DNA from: Diprion similis
Lineage: Eukaryota > Arthropoda > Insecta > Hymenoptera > Diprionidae
Assembly: GCF_021155765.1 (NCBI RefSeq)
Contig: NC_060116.1
Location: 5,642,001-5,706,000, forward strand
Reading direction: 5' to 3'
DNA: 64,000 nucleotides
Shown: positions 61,895 through 64,000 of the stretch, piece by piece
How positions within the stretch are numbered: the stretch's first letter is position 1
How the letters are laid out: every line of letters starts with the position of its first letter
Notes under the pieces: generated by a model
Database searches by the model: none
What the model was told of the DNA's origin: nothing
What the model saw: the letters and a program-made list of their open reading frames with translations, nothing else
Position numbers and translations under genes: made by a program

Positions 61895-62300
61895 GGTCAC
61901 CCGATTTCCTTCCACCGGTCACGAGCACAGTTGTTTAAGTGTTAAATATTCAGGATAACCAGTTTACTGTCTCAGCAGATGTCTCATGATGACGTTCTGC
62001 AGAGATTGGAATAAAGTATACAAATCAATAAAAATCAAAAGACTAGTTTTGAAAAAATCCTCCCGTACTTGTCCATACCGTTACTAGATATACCGACTCT
62101 CGGTAAAGGAGACAAAGTTCAGAACGGTTAGGCACCAAAAAATATCATCAGTCAGTGAATCGTGAAGAGTGTAACATACCGTGAAAAGTGTCCTGCGTGA
62201 ACGTGTTTTACATAGTAGTGGTCAGCTTTCCTACAAATGCAGTGCACCGGAGTATAATAACTGTTCGCTGCACGCTGGATACGAAACAGCAAACTCGAGG
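61895..62300 (-). promoter_or_regulatory. 5'-untranslated exon and promoter of the Trp/Pro-rich gene
   Basis: The donor at 61,895 defines the 3' end of a leader exon. Its start is not visible, and no clear TATA box is found. Divergent short frames further right are unconvincing. Confidence 0.4.
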
Positions 62301-62922
62301 CACGTTTCAATTTTAATAATATAAACAACAAAGCCGCGGGACTTCAAAACTGGATCTTCGGCAATGGCCTTAACTGTTCAAGGTCCGAGATGGTTCTGGG
62401 CTGGAGTTGGTGGCCTCCTTCGCTATTTAATCGGGATCCCCACTTCGAAGCCTGGTCCATTTTTCCTCTCTCTCGTTCTCGCGGTCAGCGTCACTCAAGA
62501 TCTTTGTCTTATTTCGCAGTGATATCGTCCGGGGTGATGGAAACGGAATTTCCATACTACCGCGATATTCGCGACAATGTGACAACGATGTGCGCCCGTA
62601 TATCGCGCGCCAGAATCTAACGTCACATTAATCAAAGAGTAATTTTACTTCCAAACAGTCTTCATACCACACTCGGACGTTTCGTGTTTCACAGTAGTTT
62701 GTCACGGTCTAATTGCGCTCGATGGTAACTAAAGAACTTCCTAGGTGAGCGAGACTTTTCTCATCTTCTTTTTTGCTCACGATTCAGTAAGCAAAATTTT
62801 TGACAAAAGCTGTACGAAAATAAGATTAAAGCAATACATATATTTGTGCAGAACTTTGTAAAGAGGCTTAGGTAAAACGTGGAAATAAAAACGGGCAAAT
62901 ATCGTTGAAATAACAGTGAGAG

Positions 62923-62962
<40 letters not shown>

Positions 62963-64000
62963 AAGCGACACTTATTGCTAGTAGTGTGTGAGAATTAGTG
63001 AGAATTGGTTATACATTTCAATTTAGTGTTTTTTCAATGAATCTATCCTTGAATCGTAACTTCCGATGAGAGTGTGCAATTTTATTTGCTGTCCGTCCGT
63101 CAATTTCTCAGTTAACAAAGGCACGACGTTATTTATAGTCGAAAGGATAATCCGCCGGAGACGAGCAAATGAACTTGAAACGGAGATAAGAAAAATGAAA
63201 TAAAAAAAAAAATAATAATAATAAAAAAAAAAAAACTGCACATTTCTACAAAACAAGAATATCAAGATCCTTCTAACGAAACTGTGTCAATTTTAGCGCT
63301 TTCCATTGCATCGAGGTCTTCGGGCTGGTGTAAATGTAGCATCCCCGTATCGTGTACCTACACCTATATTCAAAGCAGTGTCCATCGACGGCTGTGTACA
63401 CAACGTAATACGCTTGTATCTATAGTTAATTTTTCGCATGGCTGAGGTGAAATTGGAGTTTTTCAAACCTCGACATGCCTCTCACCGCTTGAGAGACAAC
63501 GCGATAATATTTATTTTACGATGTGCACTTACGGTTTTACTATTTTCTGCGTCGCCGGAACGGAGCTAGTAAAGTGAATTGCCTCTCCAAGGAATAGGAG
63601 TCATTCGTCGAGTGCGGCCTACTATGCCACCCGGAATTGGGTCAGTAAAGCAATCGTATAGCAAAAAGTCCACCACGGTCTCGGGGCTACTTTCATTGTT
63701 GAACGATCTTGTATATTCTCACATCTTGCAATTAGCATTTCTTCGCGTTGGCGGCTCGACGGTTCGCTGCACTTCGAATACTCGCCTGGGTCTAAAGTTT
63801 AAACTTTAAACATTTCATACTACTGTAGAATCGGGGATTCCCAAGGCCCTGATCCTCTCTGACTTTCTTTGGTACATTGACCGTCGATTTTCAAGATAAT
63901 GTATACGACTATCCCCGTTTTACTCTCCAAGAGAATGAAATACTCATCAATTACGAAGGAAGTATCATCGACTCACTGTTATAGTCATTTTTTCTGTAGC
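62301..64000. other. Non-coding right end of window
   Basis: No supported exon. It contains a plus-strand ATG frame of about 52 codons at 62,364 with a moderately hydrophobic C-terminal half, which I do not accept as a gene. It also contains a GA microsatellite and an A-rich low-complexity patch at about 63,198-63,236. Confidence 0.45.
62926..62957. repeat. GA dinucleotide repeat
   Basis: About fifteen uninterrupted GA units, which create a spurious Leu-Ser frame on the minus strand. Confidence 0.95.

Noticed and set aside
62364-62522. 52-codon plus-strand ORF with hydrophobic second half
   Set aside because: No splice or family support, and its second half overlaps a CT-rich stretch; it was not called as a gene.
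1-64000. tRNA, rRNA or CRISPR features
   Set aside because: I looked for tRNA B-box-like motifs (GGTTCGAATCC and variants) and regular spacer arrays by eye and found none; a covariance-model scan was not possible.

Overview
This is a eukaryotic nuclear window, most likely from an insect. The genes have short GT-AG introns (about 77 to 540 bp in the resolved genes). The non-coding sequence is AT-rich and full of microsatellites, homopolymers and small inverted-repeat elements. The proteins look arthropod-like: large, cysteine-poor secreted proteins beside ordinary housekeeping genes. A hymenopteran, perhaps a sawfly, is my guess from overall style; it is not demonstrated.

Layout. About 1-24,400 is almost free of convincing coding sequence. 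It holds poly-C tracts, triplet repeats, a 447-bp inverted-repeat element with a TATA target duplication, and two weak exon candidates (a 30-nt exon on + at 11,301 and a glycine-rich first coding exon on - at 12,929), so it may be intron of genes reaching outside the window. 24,526-29,246 (-) is a six-exon gene for a 962-residue SR/RGG-rich nuclear protein. 29.3-33.6 kb holds a perfect 45-bp inverted repeat pair carrying an NRF-1-like palindrome, a possible small spliced transcript, and a 22-bp E2F-like palindrome. 33,646-36,861 (-) holds two RNA-processing genes, the tRNA 2'-phosphotransferase TRPT1 followed by the terminal uridylyltransferase TUT1. They share one uninterrupted exon and overlap at a TAATG stop-start. 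37,740-38,047 (+) is PET117, a cytochrome oxidase assembly factor, divergent from TRPT1.

38.1-48.8 kb is mostly non-coding and contains a 327-bp inverted-repeat element. 48,842-61,815 is a block of secreted-protein genes: a 49-residue signal-peptide ORF (+), a 1175-residue protein (+), a protein of at least 1081 residues (+), and a convergent 589-residue Trp/Pro-rich protein (-). The three large proteins have almost no cysteines in their mature parts. Each has one hydrophobic or glycine-rich segment, then basic residues, then an acidic or amphipathic stretch. I read them as a possible divergent family of extracellular or cuticle-associated proteins; this is inference.

How they may work together. 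TRPT1 (2'-phosphate removal after tRNA splicing) and TUT1 (U6 snRNA/mRNA 3'-end modification) are both RNA-processing enzymes and appear to be made from one transcript. The secreted cluster may be co-regulated in epidermis or trachea. Neither idea is tested here.
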